38,065 nucleotides of DNA from an uncultured Lachnospiraceae bacterium (GCA_947174985.1 CAMWLB010000001.1:1-38065), one strand, 5' to 3'; positions 9,595-16,614 are shown, counted from the stretch's first letter. The notes: a model not told the origin generated them from the sequence alone. Made by a program: numbers and translations.

Positions 9595-10419
9595 ATGAGT
9601 AGTGCATTGTTGATTTCAGACGCAGCAAAAAGAGTAAAGGTGGAGGCGCATGTGCTTCGCTATTGGGAAGAGGAACTGGGGCTGCCCATCAAGCGAAACG
9701 AATTGGGACACCGGTATTATACGGAAGAGGATGTGAAAAGATTTCAGGAAATAAAGGATTTGAAGGAAAGGGGACTGCAGTTGAAAGCTATCAGAATGGT
9801 ACTGAAAAACGGAAAGCTGGACATGATTACACCCGCAGCCGCACCGGAGGCGGAAGAAGAAAAACTTCGGAAATCTGCAGAAACAATCAAGGAGTTTCCT
9901 TCTATGAAGCAGACGGAGCTTCTCAAGGAAATAAAAAAGACAGAGGGTGGACAAGGCATAAAAAAAGCAGAGATAAACGAAGGACAGCAGGAGAGAGGAA
10001 AGATACAGGTGGTAAAAGGAGGGCGCACGGAGCAGGAAGATGCGGCAAAAGCACCGGAGATTAAGCGCGTGACAGGTGAGGCCGAGGTGGTGAAGGATAA
10101 TATTCCCTCTGTAGAAAAAAAGCAGGACAAGCCATTGCCGGCAGAGCAGAAGAAGTCCTTGCAGAGAGAATCAAACGAAGAAAAATTCAAGCGATTGCAA
10201 TGGCTGTTGAAACAGCTATTTAAAGAAACCCTGCAGGAAAACAATGAATATCTTTGCCGGGAAATGAAAGAAAGCGTGCTGAAGGAAATGGATTATCAGT
10301 TCCGGATGCAGGAAGAGCGCGAGGAAGAACGCAATACAGAGAAGGTAAAGCGGGAGGAGGAGCACTATAAGAAGATAGATGATTTGTTGCGGAAGAAGAG
10401 GAGGCTGTTGAAAAAATAA
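9595..10419 (+). CDS. MerR-like DNA-binding protein with coiled-coil tail
   Basis: 274-aa protein starting at ATG 9595, which has AAGGCAGG 7 nt upstream; a TTG at 9568 is in frame but lacks such a site. Residues 5-72 form a MerR-type winged helix: ISDAAKRVKVEAHVLRYWEE, then LGHRYYTEEDVKRF. A long Lys/Glu-rich, low-complexity linker (about 80-195) leads to a charged C-terminal helix likely to form a coiled coil. This layout resembles RacA-like chromosome-associated MerR proteins more than metal- or drug-sensing MerR activators, because no effector domain is visible. The exact role is unknown. Confidence 0.75.
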   Translation: MSSALLISDAAKRVKVEAHVLRYWEEELGLPIKRNELGHRYYTEEDVKRFQEIKDLKERGLQLKAIRMVLKNGKLDMITPAAAPEAEEEKLRKSAETIKEFPSMKQTELLKEIKKTEGGQGIKKAEINEGQQERGKIQVVKGGRTEQEDAAKAPEIKRVTGEAEVVKDNIPSVEKKQDKPLPAEQKKSLQRESNEEKFKRLQWLLKQLFKETLQENNEYLCREMKESVLKEMDYQFRMQEEREEERNTEKVKREEEHYKKIDDLLRKKRRLLKK

Positions 10420-10454
10420 GTAGGCAGAAATGATATAAGAGCGGTAAAATGAAA

Positions 10455-10488
10455 AAGGCGGCTTAGGAGAAATATCCTAAGCCGCCTT
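10455..10488 (-). terminator. Terminator hairpin, best oriented for the ferredoxin gene
   Basis: A perfect 14-bp stem AAGGCGGCTTAGGA/TCCTAAGCCGCCTT (10455-10468 with 10475-10488) has a 6-nt loop. The U tract is clear on the minus strand (A run 10452-10456 on plus) and weak on plus. It sits between convergent genes and may serve both. Confidence 0.8.
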
Positions 10489-10522
10489 ATCATTTCTTAT
10501 AGAAATGACTTATTGTGTTGCA

Positions 10523-10693
10523 TTATTCCTCAGAAATAGCGCCTACAGGACATACGCCTGCGCAGGAACCGCAGTTAATGCAGGTGTTAGGGTCGATTTC
10601 CATTTTGCCATCGCCCATGCTGATTGCACCTACGGGACACTGAGATTCACAAGCACCACAAGAAACACATGTATCGCTGATAACAAATGCCAT
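10523..10693 (-). CDS. 2[4Fe-4S] ferredoxin
   Basis: 56-aa clostridial-type ferredoxin, an electron carrier with two [4Fe-4S] clusters. The two binding motifs are CVSCGACESQCP (C9, C12, C15, C19) and CINCGSCAGVCP (C39, C42, C45, C49), with the usual pseudo-twofold symmetry. AGGAGG precedes the ATG on the minus strand, and the gene has its own promoter and terminator. It lies 92 bp downstream of pflA. Radical-SAM activases need a low-potential reductant, so a link with PFL activation is plausible but inferred. Confidence 0.95.
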   Translation of the reverse strand: MAFVISDTCVSCGACESQCPVGAISMGDGKMEIDPNTCINCGSCAGVCPVGAISEE

Positions 10694-10745
10694 AATATTA
10701 TCCTCCTTTAATTGCGTATTTAATCTTAATATAAATGCCTCATCG

Positions 10746-10773
10746 TTTATATTCTAATATAAAATACGGACAA
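10746..10773 (-). promoter_or_regulatory. Promoter of the ferredoxin gene
   Basis: Reading the minus strand, TTGTCC (10773-10768) and TATAAA (10751-10746) are separated by 16 bp, about 50 bp before the start codon. Confidence 0.5.
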
Positions 10774-10785
10774 ATACAAGCCCTT

Positions 10786-11544
10786 TTATGCGTTTTGCAT
10801 TTCTGCGCGGCGTTTTTTGATGCCCGCCAATATAACGGCTTTCTTTTCCACCACTTTATCTTTGTCCATGGCGGGAACGCCGTGGAGCTTGTAGGGAAGC
10901 CCGAGGGATTCGTATTTTTTTTCACCCATCGTGTGATAGGGAAGGACATCCAATGCCTTCAGGTTGTGGAATTGTCCGATAAAATAGCCAAGCTGCTCCA
11001 AATATATGTCATCGTCCGTGATGCCTGGTACAACTACATGGCGAATCCACATATCAATCTTTTTCTCGTCAAGATACCTGCAGAAGTCTAAAATATTGGT
11101 GTTAGGCTGACTTGTCAGTTCTAAATGCTTTTGTGGGTCGATGTGTTTGATATCCAGCATAACCAAATCGGTCAGTTCTGCCAATTTGTCCATTTTTTTC
11201 ATGAACTCTGTGTTGCTGCGGTTAAATGCGATGCCGGAGCTGTCTATACAGGTATGAATATTGTTCTTTCTTGCAAGGGTGAACAAGTCAATCAAAAAAT
11301 CAATCTGCATCAAAGGTTCACCGCCGGTTACCGTGATGCCGCCGTCCTTGTAAAAGCCCCTGTTGCGTTCAAACTGTTCAATGATTTCTGCCGGCTCCAT
11401 CATGGTGCCGCCTGCCATCTCCCATGTGTCGGGGTTGTGACAGTAAGCGCAGCGCATGGGGCAGCCCTGTACAAAAACAACGAAGCGGACACCGGGGCCG
11501 TCCACGGTGCCAAAACTTTCCAGAGAATGTATTCTGCCTTTCAT
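10786..11544 (-). CDS. pflA: Pyruvate formate-lyase activating enzyme (radical SAM)
   Basis: 252-aa radical SAM protein that abstracts hydrogen from the PFL glycine to make the glycyl radical. The [4Fe-4S] motif is GCPMRCAYCHN (C28, C32, C35). The N-terminal RIHSLESFGTVDGPGVRF and the glycine-rich TVTGGEPLMQ are typical of PflA. Length is normal. It is downstream of the split pflB genes on the same strand but separated from them by a terminator, and a promoter-like sequence lies in between. Confidence 0.95.
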   Translation of the reverse strand: MKGRIHSLESFGTVDGPGVRFVVFVQGCPMRCAYCHNPDTWEMAGGTMMEPAEIIEQFERNRGFYKDGGITVTGGEPLMQIDFLIDLFTLARKNNIHTCIDSSGIAFNRSNTEFMKKMDKLAELTDLVMLDIKHIDPQKHLELTSQPNTNILDFCRYLDEKKIDMWIRHVVVPGITDDDIYLEQLGYFIGQFHNLKALDVLPYHTMGEKKYESLGLPYKLHGVPAMDKDKVVEKKAVILAGIKKRRAEMQNA

Positions 11545-11558
11545 AGAGAACCTCTTTT

Positions 11559-11587
11559 TATTAAAAGTGTCAAAGCTGTCGTGTCAA
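11559..11587 (-). promoter_or_regulatory. Putative pflA promoter
   Basis: On the minus strand a consensus TTGACA (11587-11582) is followed after 17 bp by TTAATA (11564-11559). It starts right after the U tract of the preceding terminator, so pflA can be transcribed independently of pflB. Confidence 0.55.
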
Positions 11588-11648
11588 AAAGGGCTGTCAC
11601 CGTGTGCCGGCTGAAGACAACCGGCACAAAAACAGTACACAGCCCTTT
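11586..11648 (-). terminator. Intrinsic terminator between glycyl-domain gene and pflA
   Basis: The outer stem AAAGGGCTGT/ACAGCCCTTT (11639-11648 with 11588-11597) encloses a second stem GTGCCGG/CCGGCAC (11621-11627 with 11604-11610). Five T follow on the minus strand. It should end most pfl transcripts before pflA. Confidence 0.75.
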
Positions 11649-11673
11649 GAATCAGTGATAAAACGGATTCGGA

Positions 11674-11913
11674 TTAAACAGCTTCATGGAATGTACGGGA
11701 GATAACGTCTGCCTGCTGTTCCGGTGTTAATTTAATGAAATTAACAGCGTATCCGGATACACGGATAGTAAGCTGAGGATAGTTCTCAGGATGCTTCTGT
11801 GCGTCCAACAGGGTATCTCTGTTGAGTACATTTACATTCAGGTGATGACCGCCCTTTGTTGCATAGCCATCAAGTAAAGCTACTAAATTGTCAACCTGTG
11901 CATTTGCTGCCAT
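11674..11913 (-). CDS. Stand-alone glycyl-radical domain of pyruvate formate-lyase
   Basis: 79-aa protein equal to the C-terminal glycyl-radical domain of PFL, encoded as a separate gene. The radical-bearing RVSGYAVNF places the glycine at G54. GGHHLNVNVLNRDTLLDAQ and HPENYPQLTI match the end of ordinary PFL. GGAGGA precedes the ATG, and the gene is 18 bp from the upstream small gene. Added to the 679-aa body it gives 758 residues, close to the 760 of E. coli PflB, so the two probably assemble into one active site. GrcA-type spare-part proteins look similar, but here the main PFL lacks its own copy, so this is likely an obligate subunit. Confidence 0.9.
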   Translation of the reverse strand: MAANAQVDNLVALLDGYATKGGHHLNVNVLNRDTLLDAQKHPENYPQLTIRVSGYAVNFIKLTPEQQADVISRTFHEAV

Positions 11914-11931
11914 AATTTTATTCCTCCTAAT

Positions 11932-12159
11932 TTAATTTTTGTCGCTGTCTTTGCGACCGCTGTAATCATCAAGTCCCTGATGAAGAGTGGGAACACTGCA
12001 TGCTAAAGGTGTTCTGGAGCAATCCGTACACCCCATTGTCTGAACGTTTTTGGAATTATCGCTGTTTTCATCAAAGTCCACATTGACGTGGCCGACACCG
12101 TTTGCCATGCCGGAATCCAGCATTTTTACCAAATCATCAATCATAGATTTTTCGTCCAT
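11932..12159 (-). CDS. Small Cys-bearing protein resembling the start of a glycyl-radical domain
   Basis: 75-aa protein between the two PFL pieces. ATG 12159 has GAGGAGG a few bases upstream; the longer TTG start at 12174 would overlap that site. Residues 6-28 (MIDDLVKMLDSGMANGVGHV and on) align with the start of the glycyl-domain protein (QVDNLVALLDGYATKGGHHL). The second half lacks the RVSGYAV radical loop and instead carries TMGCTDCSRTPLACS with C44, C47 and C54. It looks like a diverged duplicate of the glycyl domain that traded the radical site for a possible metal or redox site. I do not recognise a named family. Position and tight spacing suggest a role with PFL. Confidence 0.7.
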   Translation of the reverse strand: MDEKSMIDDLVKMLDSGMANGVGHVNVDFDENSDNSKNVQTMGCTDCSRTPLACSVPTLHQGLDDYSGRKDSDKN

Positions 12160-12178
12160 GGTGTTCCTCCTCAATTAG

Positions 12179-14218
12179 TTATTTGTTTAAATCTAACTCC
12201 AGATCGCCGGAGAATACCTGAGCTTCCTTGCCGAGTGCGCCGGGGATGATGGTGAAGGTATTGGAGATACCGTCCTGTGCATCCTCGAAAGGCAGTTTTG
12301 CTACAGAAGAAAGGGAAGCAACAGCGCCGTGGGTATCACGTCCATGCATCGGGTTAGCACCAGGTGCAAAAGGCTGGCCTTTCTTACGTCCGTCAGGGGT
12401 GTTACCGGTTGCCTTGCCGTAGGTTACGTTGGAAGTAATGGTAAGAACGGACATGGTAGGAACACCGTTTCTGTATACGTGGTTTCTTCTGATTGCGGTC
12501 ATGAATCTGGATACGATGTCATGTGCAATGGTATCTACACGGTCGTCGTCGTTGCCGTATTTCGGGAAATCGCCGGTGGTCTTGAAGTCAACAATGATGC
12601 CGTCTTCGTCACGAACCACTTCAACCTTAGCGTACTTGATTGCGGAGAGGGAGTCTGCAACGATGGACAGACCAGCCAGACCGGTTGCAAAGTAACGCTT
12701 TACGTCTCTGTCATGAAGAGCCATCTGTGCTCTCTCATAGCAGTACTTGTCATGCATATAGTGGATAACATTCAGGGTGTTTACATAAACATCTGCCTGC
12801 CATTCCATCATATCGATGAATTTATCCATTACATCATCATAATCCAGAACGTCGCCGGTAACAGGACGGTACTTAGGTCCAACCTGTTTCTTGGTTACTT
12901 CGTCAATACCGCCGTTCAAAGCGTACAGAAGACATTTAGCCAGGTTAGCACGAGCACCGAAGAACTGCATTTCCTTACCGATAACCATGGAAGATACGCA
13001 GCATGCGATGCCGTAGTCGTCACCGTGGGTTACTCTCATCAAATCGTCATTCTCATACTGGATGGAAGAAGTCTGGATGGACATCTTTGCACAGTATCTC
13101 TTCCAGCTCTCAGGAAGTCTTGTGGACCAGAGAACTGTCAGGTTGGGCTCGGGAGAAGGTCCCAAGTTGGTCAGGGTGTGCAGATAACGGAAGCTCATCT
13201 TGGTTACCATATGACGTCCGTCAACACCAACACCGCCCAGAGATTCGGTTACCCAAACCGGGTCGCCTGCGAAAATCTGATTGTACTCAGGAGTACGTGC
13301 AAACTTGATGCAGCGCAGCTTCATAATGAAGTGGTCAACAAATTCCTGAATCTGCTCCTCGGTAAATACGCCTGCCTTTAAGTCTCTCTGCGCATAGCAG
13401 TCAAGGAAGGTGGAAGTACGTCCAAGGGACATAGCAGCACCGTTCTGCTCCTTTACAGCGCAGAGGTAACCGAAGTAAGTAGCCTGAATTGCTTCTTTTA
13501 CGTTAGTAGCAGGCTTGGAAATATCACAGCCATAGGAAGCAGCCATTTCCTTCATCAATTTCAGAGCAACCATCTGCTCGGAAATCTCTTCACGAAGACG
13601 GATAACGTCGTCTGTCATAACACGTCCGGTAGAATCCTTCTGTGCCTGTTTGTCTTCAATCAGTCTGTCGATACCGTACAGAGCAACACGTCTATAGTCG
13701 CCGATGATACGTCCGCGGCCGTAAGCATCCGGAAGACCTGTGATGATATGAGAAGAACGGCAGGCTCTCATTTCCTGATTGTATGCATCGAAGCAGCCTG
13801 CGTTGTGTGTCTTTCTGTGGGTGGAGAAGAACTCGCTCACTTCAGGGTCAACCTCGTAGCCATTGTCAGAACATGCCTTCTCTGCCATTCTGATACCGCC
13901 GTAAGGCTGCAGGGAGCGCTTAAACGGCTTGTCTGTCTGGAAGCCTACGATGGTCTCCTTATCTTTGTCAAGATATCCGGGTCCGTGGGAAGTGATGGTG
14001 GAGATAACCTTGGTGTCCATATCAAGAACGCCGCCTGCTTCTCTTTCCTTCTTCTGTAACTCCAATACCTGTGCCCATAAATCCTTTGTGTTCTGTGTAG
14101 CTTCGGCTAAGAAGGATTCGTCCCCGTCATAGGGCTCGTAATTCCTCTGGATGAAATCGCGAACATTGATTTCATTTTCCCATTTGCCGCCTACAAAATC
14201 ATTCCATTCTGGTCTCAT
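12179..14218 (-). CDS. pflB: Pyruvate formate-lyase catalytic body lacking the glycyl-radical domain
   Basis: 679-aa PFL large part that converts pyruvate and CoA to acetyl-CoA and formate. The start is ATG 14218 (MRPEWNDFVGGKWENE) with AGGAGG upstream; the longer frame to 14341 crosses the promoter. The catalytic Cys pair is C406-C407 in GIACCVSSMV. GANPMHGRD and VASLSSVAKLPFEDAQDGIS near the C-terminus match PFL up to ALGKE. The protein then ends after about 14 unrelated residues, where ordinary PFLs continue into the glycyl-radical domain. That domain is supplied by a separate gene downstream. The sequence is well conserved, which argues for function rather than decay. Confidence 0.95.
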   Translation of the reverse strand: MRPEWNDFVGGKWENEINVRDFIQRNYEPYDGDESFLAEATQNTKDLWAQVLELQKKEREAGGVLDMDTKVISTITSHGPGYLDKDKETIVGFQTDKPFKRSLQPYGGIRMAEKACSDNGYEVDPEVSEFFSTHRKTHNAGCFDAYNQEMRACRSSHIITGLPDAYGRGRIIGDYRRVALYGIDRLIEDKQAQKDSTGRVMTDDVIRLREEISEQMVALKLMKEMAASYGCDISKPATNVKEAIQATYFGYLCAVKEQNGAAMSLGRTSTFLDCYAQRDLKAGVFTEEQIQEFVDHFIMKLRCIKFARTPEYNQIFAGDPVWVTESLGGVGVDGRHMVTKMSFRYLHTLTNLGPSPEPNLTVLWSTRLPESWKRYCAKMSIQTSSIQYENDDLMRVTHGDDYGIACCVSSMVIGKEMQFFGARANLAKCLLYALNGGIDEVTKKQVGPKYRPVTGDVLDYDDVMDKFIDMMEWQADVYVNTLNVIHYMHDKYCYERAQMALHDRDVKRYFATGLAGLSIVADSLSAIKYAKVEVVRDEDGIIVDFKTTGDFPKYGNDDDRVDTIAHDIVSRFMTAIRRNHVYRNGVPTMSVLTITSNVTYGKATGNTPDGRKKGQPFAPGANPMHGRDTHGAVASLSSVAKLPFEDAQDGISNTFTIIPGALGKEAQVFSGDLELDLNK

Positions 14219-14284
14219 TTTGAAATGCCTCCTATAAAATTTGATTAGTTGAATCAGTGGTTCGGTTGCTAATCTTATGAAAAT

Positions 14285-14313
14285 ATTATATGAAAAACGT
14301 GTATACACGTCAA
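14285..14313 (-). promoter_or_regulatory. Strong pfl promoter with overlapping palindrome
   Basis: On the minus strand TTGACG (14313-14308) and TATAAT (14290-14285) are separated by 17 bp. A perfect 14-bp palindrome ACGTGTATACACGT (14297-14310) overlaps the -35 box and spacer, the usual place for a repressor operator. The regulator is unknown. Confidence 0.7.
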
Positions 14314-14401
14314 GCGCGCAAATGTACTTTTTTCTATACAAATACTTATTTTAACTAATGTTTTACAAAAAATACAAGAAAAATTCATTTTTGGGAATGA
14401 C

Positions 14402-14430
14402 TTGCCAAAAGACAGGGAAAGTATTATACT
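14402..14430 (+). promoter_or_regulatory. Promoter of the DUF1858 gene
   Basis: TTGCCA (14402-14407) and TATACT (14425-14430) are 17 bp apart, 26 bp before the start codon. It diverges from the pfl promoter. Confidence 0.6.
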
Positions 14431-14456
14431 AAACAGGTACAAAAGGAGGTGGAACT

Positions 14457-14648
14457 ATGCAGAATATTACAAAGGACATGACAATCGGCGAAATTTTAAG
14501 ACAGGCGCCTGAAGTGGCTCCCATTCTGATGGAGGCGGGTATGCATTGTCTTGGCTGTCCTTCCGCACAGGGAGAATCTCTGGAAGAGGCGGCGATGGTG
14601 CATGGCATGGATGTGGATGCTCTGATGGAGAAGATTGCGGCTTTATAA
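14457..14648 (+). CDS. DUF1858 domain protein
   Basis: 63-aa protein that is a complete DUF1858 domain, also found at the N-terminus of ScdA/RIC-type proteins and as small partners of hybrid-cluster proteins. It has the hallmark TIGEILRQAPEVAPIL helix and the redox-like pair HCLGCPSA (C33 and C36). AGGAGG precedes the ATG. The biochemical role of this family is not settled; a redox or Fe-S repair link is suggested by its relatives. It is transcribed divergently from the oxygen-sensitive PFL locus. Confidence 0.85.
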   Translation: MQNITKDMTIGEILRQAPEVAPILMEAGMHCLGCPSAQGESLEEAAMVHGMDVDALMEKIAAL

Positions 14649-14704
14649 ATCCGGAAAGAATTTCGTATTAAGCGGGTGCGTCTTGCACTCCGGTTTCATA
14701 ACAA

Positions 14705-14733
14705 AAAAAGAGGCTGTCTGACAGCCTCTTTTT
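14705..14733. terminator. Bidirectional terminator between DUF1858 gene and mecA
   Basis: A 13-bp stem AAAAAGAGGCTGT/ACAGCCTCTTTTT (14705-14717 with 14721-14733) has a 3-nt loop and a T run on each strand, between two convergent genes. Confidence 0.9.
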
Positions 14734-14744
14734 GTAGTTTGCGA

Positions 14745-15506
14745 TTAGATTCCTGCAAGCGACTGGAGGGCATTCTGTGCGATAATCGCGGAATAGTGCT
14801 CTTCCAGATAGGAACGGCTTGCGGGAAGACTCTTGCGGGCGCTTCCGTATTCTGACAAAATATTGCAGACACGGTTGAACTCCTTGGGGGTATGCCCGCT
14901 TTTCTGCACTACAAGCAGATATAAGCCTTCGGATTCGTCCTTGTACAGAGAGTTTTCACCTTGGTAATTTCCGGCAAGCATGCCTGCGAGCCGTGTCAGA
15001 TTGTATAGGGAATCAAATACAAAAATCCGTGTCAAATCAGCGCTTTCGGAATCGCCTTCATTTTTATTGCTGCGTTCAGGCTTTGTCTGTGTGCTCTGCG
15101 TTTCGCCTGCTGCCGCCTTACGGCTTTCATGCAGCCGCTTAAATAAATCGAGCACTTCATCGGCACCGTCAGTCATATCTTCGATGGAATCGTCCATATC
15201 GTCGTCCTCGTCATGGACAGAGGGGGCAAACTTGGAAAAACGTGTATCCAGCTCTTCCGGATCCTCCACCTTTGTTATAATCAGTACAATGCACTCTGAA
15301 TTGAGAGGGATTGCTTCTATCATCAAGGGAATATCTTCCGCTTCGAAACCACATTCAAAGGAAGCCTGCTGCATCATGTCACGGAAAAGATTTTTTGCCT
15401 TCTCTGTACCGTATGCAAGTTCGCTAATCTTTAACTCGCGGTCCGCCAAATCCTCACGGGTCAGCGTACAGCGAATTTGGTTTTCATTCACTTTTTCAAT
15501 TTTCAT
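14745..15506 (-). CDS. mecA: Adaptor protein MecA
   Basis: 253-aa adaptor that delivers unfolded or regulatory proteins to the ClpC-ClpP protease. The N-terminal substrate-binding domain (about 1-95) begins MKIEKVNENQIRCTLTREDL. A very acidic linker (about 95-115) and a Ser/Lys-rich spacer lead to the C-terminal ClpC-binding domain (about 155-245, with FDSLYNLTRLA). Length fits Firmicute MecA. In Bacillus, MecA controls competence; the target here cannot be read from sequence. Confidence 0.9.
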   Translation of the reverse strand: MKIEKVNENQIRCTLTREDLADRELKISELAYGTEKAKNLFRDMMQQASFECGFEAEDIPLMIEAIPLNSECIVLIITKVEDPEELDTRFSKFAPSVHDEDDDMDDSIEDMTDGADEVLDLFKRLHESRKAAAGETQSTQTKPERSNKNEGDSESADLTRIFVFDSLYNLTRLAGMLAGNYQGENSLYKDESEGLYLLVVQKSGHTPKEFNRVCNILSEYGSARKSLPASRSYLEEHYSAIIAQNALQSLAGI

Positions 15507-15578
15507 GCTATCACATCCTTACTGTTAAGATACTGCATTTTTGTTGGTTGGTGACTGAAACTCCCGTAAAATCTGACT

Positions 15579-15613
15579 AAAAGTATCTTATACTTTTCGA
15601 ACCTCTAAGTCAA
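15579..15613 (-). promoter_or_regulatory. mecA promoter with dyad over the -10 box
   Basis: On the minus strand TTGACT (15613-15608) and TAAGAT (15590-15585) are separated by 17 bp. The -10 lies inside an inverted repeat AAAAGTAT-CTT-ATACTTTT (15579-15597), a possible operator. Confidence 0.55.
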
Positions 15614-15670
15614 GAGTGCCAGCGCAGTTTAACGATTTTTTATAAAATTTTATGAATTTTAAAATTTTAC

Positions 15671-15699
15671 TTGCAAAATATACCAGTGTTGATTATAAT
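15671..15699 (+). promoter_or_regulatory. Strong promoter in a gene-free region
   Basis: TTGCAA (15671-15676) and a perfect TATAAT (15694-15699) are 17 bp apart. The expected transcription start is near 15706, over 400 bp before the next credible coding start. Confidence 0.7.
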
Positions 15700-15705
15700 A
15701 AAACC

Positions 15706-16030
15706 CTAAGATGCCTCCGGCAATCTGTACGGAGAGGAGGCAGTGCGGTACATTTTATTTTTCTTTCTAAGGTTCAGGATTATCAGTTTAAGTCTATTTT
15801 ATCTATGCTTTCGTAATTCAAAGCGATTTCCGGTTTTAGAAAGTATTTTAGCATTTATTTTGTGAAATTTTTAGTATCTTGTCCGCAGAAAAAATGTTAC
15901 TTCTATAGTATGCGGATGTCTTGCAGGCTTATGTGTCTGTATCTAATTTAATTATTTCCAAATTTTTTGCTCGTTTTAATTCAATTTTTCAGGTAGTTTT
16001 AGTATTTTTTGTACAGTCGGGGCATCTTAG
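15706..16030 (+). ncRNA. Candidate structured RNA of about 325 nt, unclassified
   Basis: The stretch 15507-16130 holds no convincing gene. Just after the 15671-15699 promoter, CTAAGATGCCTC (15706-15717) pairs with GGGGCATCTTAG (16019-16030), 12 bp with one G-U, closing a 325-nt AT-rich domain. Inside are further pairings: TGCCTCC/GGAGGCA (15712-15718 with 15736-15742, an alternative to part of the closing stem), CTTTCTAA/TTAGAAAG, GCTTT/AAAGC and TCCGCA/TGCGGA. It lacks the conserved GAGGAAAGTCC of RNase P RNA and no tmRNA or riboswitch signature was recognised. No terminator follows the closing stem. It could also be a long leader of the 16131 gene. Confidence 0.35.
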
Positions 16031-16054
16031 TATATGCAGAAATTTACAAAAGAA

Positions 16055-16109
16055 GGCAGTATTTCGGAAAATTTATATCACGACTCTTTATGGTTATACC
16101 GAATATGCC
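16055..16109 (+). promoter_or_regulatory. Leader hairpin before the small 16131 gene
   Basis: GGCAGTATTTCGG (16055-16067) pairs with CCGAATATGCC (16099-16109), 11 bp with two bulges. It ends 6 nt before the AAAGGAGG (16116-16123) of the next gene, so it may influence its translation. Confidence 0.35.
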
Positions 16110-16130
16110 GACGGCAAAGGAGGAAATTTT

Positions 16131-16343
16131 GTGTATGAAAAAGAAGGGCAGCGCCTGAAGGAAAAGCTGGAGAGTGTCAGAAAGTCCGGCGTCAGCCTTT
16201 TTCTGGAAGGAAAGCCGGCATCGCCGAGGGCGATAGCAGACAAATGCGTCCGCGAGGATGCCATCTATATGGCGGATTATGTGCTCGATGAGGACGGCAG
16301 ATTAAAAGAGCTGCGATATGACAGGATAACGGACTGGAAGTAA
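16131..16343 (+). CDS. Small conserved-looking protein of unknown function
   Basis: 70-aa protein from GTG 16131, with AAAGGAGG 7 nt upstream. The same frame is open back to 15921, but the upstream part is compositionally non-coding and overlaps the candidate RNA. The sequence MYEKEGQRLKEKLESVRKSG starts with a charged helix. It continues through FLEGKPASPRAIADKCV to the acidic MADYVLDEDGRLKELRYD. No membrane segment or known motif is seen. Function unknown. Confidence 0.6.
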   Translation: MYEKEGQRLKEKLESVRKSGVSLFLEGKPASPRAIADKCVREDAIYMADYVLDEDGRLKELRYDRITDWK

Positions 16344-16381
16344 TTGTCAGTGCCTCCATGGTTCGTCTGTTCTGTGTAGGA

Positions 16382-16445
16382 CGGAAGCCGGAGAGCGGAT
16401 GTTTTTGCGGGAATGCCTCTCTGCCGTCAGCTTTTCCGGCTTCCG
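16382..16445 (+). other. Long hairpin after the 16131 gene
   Basis: CGGAAGCCGGA (16382-16392) pairs with TCCGGCTTCCG (16435-16445), and GAGAG/CTCTC pairs inside. No T run follows, so it is not a standard terminator. It may be a 3' structure or a site for a DNA-binding protein. Confidence 0.35.
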
Positions 16446-16528
16446 AACCTGAAAAAGGTCTTTGTAGGAGCATGGGGCGGAGTGCAGGATATTCATGAAA
16501 TATTAAGGGATTTTGTCAAAATTGGTAA

Positions 16529-16556
16529 TGACGAAGTGGGGATAGTTTGTTATAAT
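16529..16556 (+). promoter_or_regulatory. Promoter of the GH18 gene
   Basis: A perfect TATAAT (16551-16556) has an extended TG one base upstream. TGACGA (16529-16534) lies 16 bp before it, about 60 bp before the start codon. Confidence 0.55.
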
Positions 16557-16614
16557 AAGGAATAAAATTGTATTTTATGTAAAGTACATTGCATGGAAAG
16601 GGAGCTGTTAAACC

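Noticed and set aside
12160..12200. Frameshift or sequencing error as the cause of the split pflB
   Set aside because: The body ends in its own unrelated residues and stop, and both downstream genes have separate ribosome binding sites and starts. No single indel rejoins them.
12329..13381. Long plus-strand frame opposite pflB
   Set aside because: It is an antisense shadow of a highly conserved gene, with no ribosome binding site or recognisable domain.
14297..14310. Rex or FNR binding site
   Set aside because: The palindrome lacks the TTGTTAA/TTAACAA and TTGAT/ATCAA half-sites known for those regulators.
15706..16030. RNase P RNA or tmRNA
   Set aside because: Length and end pairing fit, but the conserved GAGGAAAGTCC of RNase P and the tRNA-like end of tmRNA are absent.
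15706..16030. MITE with 12-bp terminal inverted repeats
   Set aside because: No target-site duplication flanks the repeats, and the promoter sits exactly at the left end. Not excluded, but less likely than an RNA.
15921..16130. N-terminal extension of the 70-aa protein to 140 aa
   Set aside because: Composition is AT-rich and non-coding, and the good ribosome binding site is at 16116-16123.
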